DNA of 18,057 nucleotides, taken from positions 1 through 18,057 of the forward strand of contig JAGCTA010000098.1 in NCBI GenBank assembly GCA_017963875.1, given 5' to 3'. Below the pieces are notes generated by a model. It was not told where the DNA came from. It did not search any database and saw nothing but the letters and a program-made list of their open reading frames with translations. Source of the DNA: Victivallales bacterium (lineage in GTDB: Bacteria; Verrucomicrobiota; Lentisphaeria; Oligosphaerales; Oligosphaeraceae). Shown in pieces: positions 15,055 through 18,057 of the stretch; the stretch's first letter is position 1, and every line of letters begins with the position of its first letter. A program made the translations under genes and the position numbers.

Positions 15055-15831
15055 ATGAAGAAATTCATGCAATTCACTCTAATTGAATTACTTGTCGTTA
15101 TCGCGATTATCGCGATTCTGGCTGCTATGCTGCTACCCGCGCTTGCCAAAGCACGTGAAAAGGCACGCTCCATTTCCTGCACGAATAACCTAAAACAACT
15201 GATTACCGCGTATAAAATCTATGAGACGGATTATCCTCAGGCGATTCCCGTTGACCATAACGCAACGGCGCGCTGGGTTCTCATCATTGGTCTCGGTGCC
15301 TACGGCAACAAATATCTGTCATCGACAGAACCGAACGAGGCTGTTTGCCCTGGCCGTCCCCCGTTCAAGTGGAATACCTACAACACGACCTATATGATTC
15401 GTACGTGGGCAGAGGGCTGGCCGTCATCTTACTATGTCCAGGTGAGGGCGACGAAGACCGATGGTGTCCCGATGTCTGGCGATGCCTACAATGACCGTTT
15501 CATCATCAATAACATGATCAAGAACCCGTCCTCTGCGATTCTTCATGGCGATTCGTATGCGAAGACGCCTGTTGATGGTTATAATCAGGCGGGATATGGC
15601 CTGATCAAGTCCGCGCCAGATACCGCATCGACTGAAAAGAGCAACCGCTTCTGGCCGAAGGCACATGGTGGCAACGGAAACTTCTCCTTTGTCGATGGCC
15701 ATGTCGAAGCACTCAATTCGGTCAGCGCAGTCGCGCAGAAAATCAATACGGAATTCACTGCCTCCAACTTGACTAAGATCAATGTCTATGGTTGGAAAGA
15801 TGCAGGTAATTCCTCAGAAGTCGCGCAGTAA
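15055..15831 (+). CDS. Prepilin-type pseudopilin with H-X9-DG motif
   Basis: This 258-aa protein carries a type IV prepilin/type II secretion signal, [16 protein letters not shown], from residue 7, with Glu5 of the mature protein, followed by the amphipathic helix ending in AKAREKAR. It should be cut by prepilin peptidase before Phe7 and anchored in the inner membrane or built into a pseudopilus. The residue before the cut is Gln, not the usual Gly. The C-terminal part has an exact H-X9-DG motif: His204 to Asp214-Gly215 in the segment [12 protein letters not shown]. Such proteins occur in many copies in Lentisphaerota and Planctomycetota, and their role is unclear. AGAGGA lies upstream of the ATG, and the gene has its own promoter and terminator. 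Confidence 0.93.
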   Translation: MKKFMQFTLIELLVVIAIIAILAAMLLPALAKAREKARSISCTNNLKQLITAYKIYETDYPQAIPVDHNATARWVLIIGLGAYGNKYLSSTEPNEAVCPGRPPFKWNTYNTTYMIRTWAEGWPSSYYVQVRATKTDGVPMSGDAYNDRFIINNMIKNPSSAILHGDSYAKTPVDGYNQAGYGLIKSAPDTASTEKSNRFWPKAHGGNGNFSFVDGHVEALNSVSAVAQKINTEFTASNLTKINVYGWKDAGNSSEVAQ

Positions 15832-15874
15832 CAGGCGGCTTTGTCTGACAATTCATTTGGTTATTTTGTTTTTT

Positions 15875-15910
15875 ATGAGTTGCCTGGTTTGCTTGGCAAC
15901 TCATTCTTTT
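15875..15910 (+). terminator. Intrinsic terminator after the pseudopilin gene
   Basis: A perfect 10-bp stem ATGAGTTGCC/GGCAACTCAT (15875-15884 and 15895-15904, 10-nt loop) is followed by TCTTTT. It lies 43 nt past the pseudopilin stop and before the ribosome site of the next gene. On the opposite strand no T run follows, so it acts on the plus strand. Confidence 0.85.
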
Positions 15911-15937
15911 AAATCCTATAGTGTTTTAGGAGCAGAC

Positions 15938-17152
15938 ATGAACGAATTGCAGAGAACCAACCCTGATTATGTCGTATATGTCCCGAAAGGCGAAAAAAGC
16001 GGGGCTCGTGATGGTACGAACCATGTCCTCACTGTCCTGCCAGGAATGGAGAAAGGCAGTCTTGTTGCTTTTTGGTTGCAGGATTCGGCCGAGCAGGCAC
16101 CAGATTCCCATTTCGTGTGCGCACGTTCCACAGACAATGGGCAGACATGGACGGAGCCGATTGTCATCACAGGGCAGGACTATGACCCCGTGACTGGCAG
16201 GGGCCGTTGCTGCTTCGGAACGGCTTTCCGTAACGACAAAGGCAGAATATATGTGTTGCTCAACCATTCATGCGGCATCAATGACCCGCATGAAAACGGT
16301 TTTCTTCATATTACCTACACGGATGATGACGGCCGGACATTCGCGCCGATCGTTCAGGCGGAATTCAAGAAATTCCCTGAAATTGACAATGACGATCCAA
16401 ATATCCCGCCAACGTGGATTTCCTATCAGCCGCCGCTGAAAATCTCCAGCGGAAAATATGTCGGGGGCATCACACGCTATGCCACACTGACGAAATTCCA
16501 AAAACGGGAGCACTGGCTTGACGAGGAGTCCGTATGCTCCATGTATGTCATTGAAAATGCCGACGAGAACCCTGAGCCGCAGGATTTGAAATTCACGTGG
16601 ACATCTCTGTTGCATGCACCGTCCCGCTATAATTCGCAATGGAGCGTCGCACAGGAAGTCTCCATCGTCGAACTTCCCGACAAACGGCTTTTCTGCGCGT
16701 TCCGCACCAACTATGGCTCGCCTTGGTACTCCATTTCCTGCGATGGCGGTTATTCATGGGCAGACACTGAGGTCCTTCGCTATGGCGATGATAAGCCCGC
16801 CATACTCCATCCACTTTCGCCATGCCCGATTTTCAGTGATGGACAAGGTCATTTCTACATGTTCATCCATAATCACGATGGACATTTCGGCCCGTGGGGA
16901 CCAGAAGATGCACTGCACCACCGCCGTCCTATCTTCTTGGTTCGCGGGACGTTTGCCCCTGATGCACACCAGCCGCTGATATTCGGTAGCCCAGAGTTGT
17001 TCTTTGACGATAATGACGTTCCCCTTGGATATTCGCACAAGCGTGCTGATCTCGCCCTTTATGCGTCGTTTACGCATATTGACGGTCAAAGCGTCCTCTG
17101 GTATCCAGACCGCAAGCATTTTCTCTGCGGAAAGATTATTGGCGAACCGTAA
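15938..17152 (+). CDS. BNR-repeat sialidase-like glycosidase
   Basis: This protein (404 aa from ATG 15938) is a six-bladed beta-propeller of the sialidase/BNR type. Three Asp-box motifs are visible: STDNGQTW at 64-71, TDDDGRTF at 128-135 and SCDGGYSW at 267-274. The activity is probably exo-acting on sialic acid or a related sugar; the catalytic Arg triad and Tyr/Glu were not assigned with certainty, so a non-sialidase role in the family remains possible. I chose ATG 15938 because AGGAG stands 5 nt upstream and the pilin terminator lies just before it. The frame is open upstream to ATG 15782, inside the pilin gene, and would add a signal-peptide-like segment; if that start is real the protein is secreted. 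It is followed after 29 nt by the next gene. Confidence 0.82.
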   Translation: MNELQRTNPDYVVYVPKGEKSGARDGTNHVLTVLPGMEKGSLVAFWLQDSAEQAPDSHFVCARSTDNGQTWTEPIVITGQDYDPVTGRGRCCFGTAFRNDKGRIYVLLNHSCGINDPHENGFLHITYTDDDGRTFAPIVQAEFKKFPEIDNDDPNIPPTWISYQPPLKISSGKYVGGITRYATLTKFQKREHWLDEESVCSMYVIENADENPEPQDLKFTWTSLLHAPSRYNSQWSVAQEVSIVELPDKRLFCAFRTNYGSPWYSISCDGGYSWADTEVLRYGDDKPAILHPLSPCPIFSDGQGHFYMFIHNHDGHFGPWGPEDALHHRRPIFLVRGTFAPDAHQPLIFGSPELFFDDNDVPLGYSHKRADLALYASFTHIDGQSVLWYPDRKHFLCGKIIGEP

Positions 17153-17181
17153 AAATACAGATTTTTGAAAAGGAGACAGCC

Positions 17182-18057
17182 ATGCGAAGAGTTTTTTATG
17201 GAATTCTGATGACATTGTGCATCCAGGTAGTGCTTGGCGATGAATTGCCGCCCGAGTGTGATTTCTGGAGGCCGAATCCCAAAAAACTCATTGAATTCTC
17301 TTGGAACTCGCCAACGACGGATTACCTTCGCGAGCATATCCGTGAAATTGAGGAGAGAACGCCGTATCAGGGTCTTGGAATCTACGTGGAGGCTCCAGGC
17401 GAATGGCAGGGGAAACACTTTACCTGCACTCGCGGAACCATCTTTTCTCCTATCCCATGGAAATACGAATGGTTCGATAAGGCAATCGACGACTTGAAGC
17501 ACACGGATTTCCGTACTCTTACGGACAATTTCTTCAGAACCAATTCATGCCCTGGAAACATTGACTGGTTTTCCGACAGCGATATGGCGACCGTCTGCAA
17601 TAATTTCAGAATCGCTGCGCGAGTCGCGCGTGAAGGCGGTTTGAAGGGACTCTCGCTTGATATCGAGGGCTACGAGGCACCTCTTTTCATTTATGACCCT
17701 GAAAGCGGCCATGCACTTGAGGAAACCCGCCGTATGGTTCGCCTCCGCGGCCAACAGTGGGGCAAGGCGGTCTTTGGCGAATACCCAAACATGGTGCTTT
17801 TCTGCTTTTTCTGGCTATCAGATGCCTACATGAAGTATCTAAGCGTTGGCCGTGAAGGTGACCCTGCCTTGACGCCTTATTTCATCAACGGAGTCTATGA
17901 TGTCCTGCCGCCAGAGGCGAGAATTATTGACGGCCATGAAACAATGGGGTATAGTGCCCATAATCTTGAGAATCTCTTACAAATACGGCAAGATTTGAAT
18001 AATGTGCTGTTGCGGATGGTCGATAAGGAAAATGTCGAGAAGGCTCGCCGTCAGACA
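17182..18057 (+). CDS. Secreted protein of unknown function, 5' part (cut by window edge)
   Basis: A frame of 292 codons opens at ATG 17182, with AGGAG 6 nt upstream, and runs off the right edge without a stop. It starts MRRVFYGILMTLCIQVVLG, a likely signal peptide cut before DELPP, so the product is probably exported. The visible part has many aromatic and acidic residues; GLKGLSLDIEGYEAPLF (near 155-171) resembles a barrel strand ending in acidic residues, as in glycoside-hydrolase-like TIM barrels, but I do not recognise the family. It starts 29 nt after the BNR enzyme in the same direction, so the two are probably cotranscribed and may act on the same glycan. Confidence 0.85.
   Translation, partial: MRRVFYGILMTLCIQVVLGDELPPECDFWRPNPKKLIEFSWNSPTTDYLREHIREIEERTPYQGLGIYVEAPGEWQGKHFTCTRGTIFSPIPWKYEWFDKAIDDLKHTDFRTLTDNFFRTNSCPGNIDWFSDSDMATVCNNFRIAARVAREGGLKGLSLDIEGYEAPLFIYDPESGHALEETRRMVRLRGQQWGKAVFGEYPNMVLFCFFWLSDAYMKYLSVGREGDPALTPYFINGVYDVLPPEARIIDGHETMGYSAHNLENLLQIRQDLNNVLLRMVDKENVEKARRQT

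Overview
The window looks like a chromosomal segment of an anaerobic, fermentative member of Lentisphaerota (Victivallis-like), though no marker gene for taxonomy is present. The evidence is a pseudopilin with the [17 protein letters not shown]-terminus and an exact H-X9-DG motif, large secreted orphan proteins with carbohydrate-binding-like domains, a BNR sialidase-like enzyme, a clan GH-D alpha-galactosidase-like enzyme, and the HydE/HydG/HydF maturation set for [FeFe]-hydrogenase. Transfer from a relative with similar composition cannot be excluded.

Region 1 (1-4950, minus strand) is a tryptophan operon in the order trpE-trpG-trpD-trpC-trpF-trpB, with trpB cut by the left edge. Genes are packed tightly, with ATGA stop/start overlaps at trpE/trpG and trpD/trpC. 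Upstream of trpE is a complete ribosome-mediated attenuator: an 18-codon leader peptide (MKNYTITIQQAWYWRGYR) with two Trp codons flanking a Tyr codon, a 1:2 hairpin, a 2:3 antiterminator and a 3:4 intrinsic terminator. No tool has named the leader peptide; I read it from the sequence.

Region 2 (4912-7450) is a divergent intergenic stretch with promoters in both directions, then a plus-strand cytoplasmic GH36-like alpha-galactosidase, which converges on region 3.

Region 3 (7451-12180, minus strand) is a hydE-hydG-hydF operon with an SGNH/GDSL-family hydrolase 29 nt behind hydF. These genes build the diiron part of the H-cluster; the hydrogenase itself is not in the window. About 250 nt of leader separate a good promoter from hydE. 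The leader holds a strong minus-strand intrinsic terminator with no upstream gene to terminate, a competing pairing that would block it, and a 58-codon ORF with a Shine-Dalgarno. This looks like a second attenuation system, of a kind I do not recognise, and it is the best candidate in the window for something undescribed.

Region 4 (12292-18057, plus strand) is a secreted/glycan-related block: an 868-aa secreted orphan, a pseudopilin with its own promoter and terminator, a BNR sialidase-like enzyme, and the 5' part of another secreted orphan. The apparent signal peptide of the BNR enzyme is more likely the translated pilin terminator, so I place its start downstream.

Five putative promoters share a TTGAA-like -35 box and a TATAAT/TATATT-like -10 box at 16-17 bp spacing, which fits a housekeeping sigma-70 consensus.
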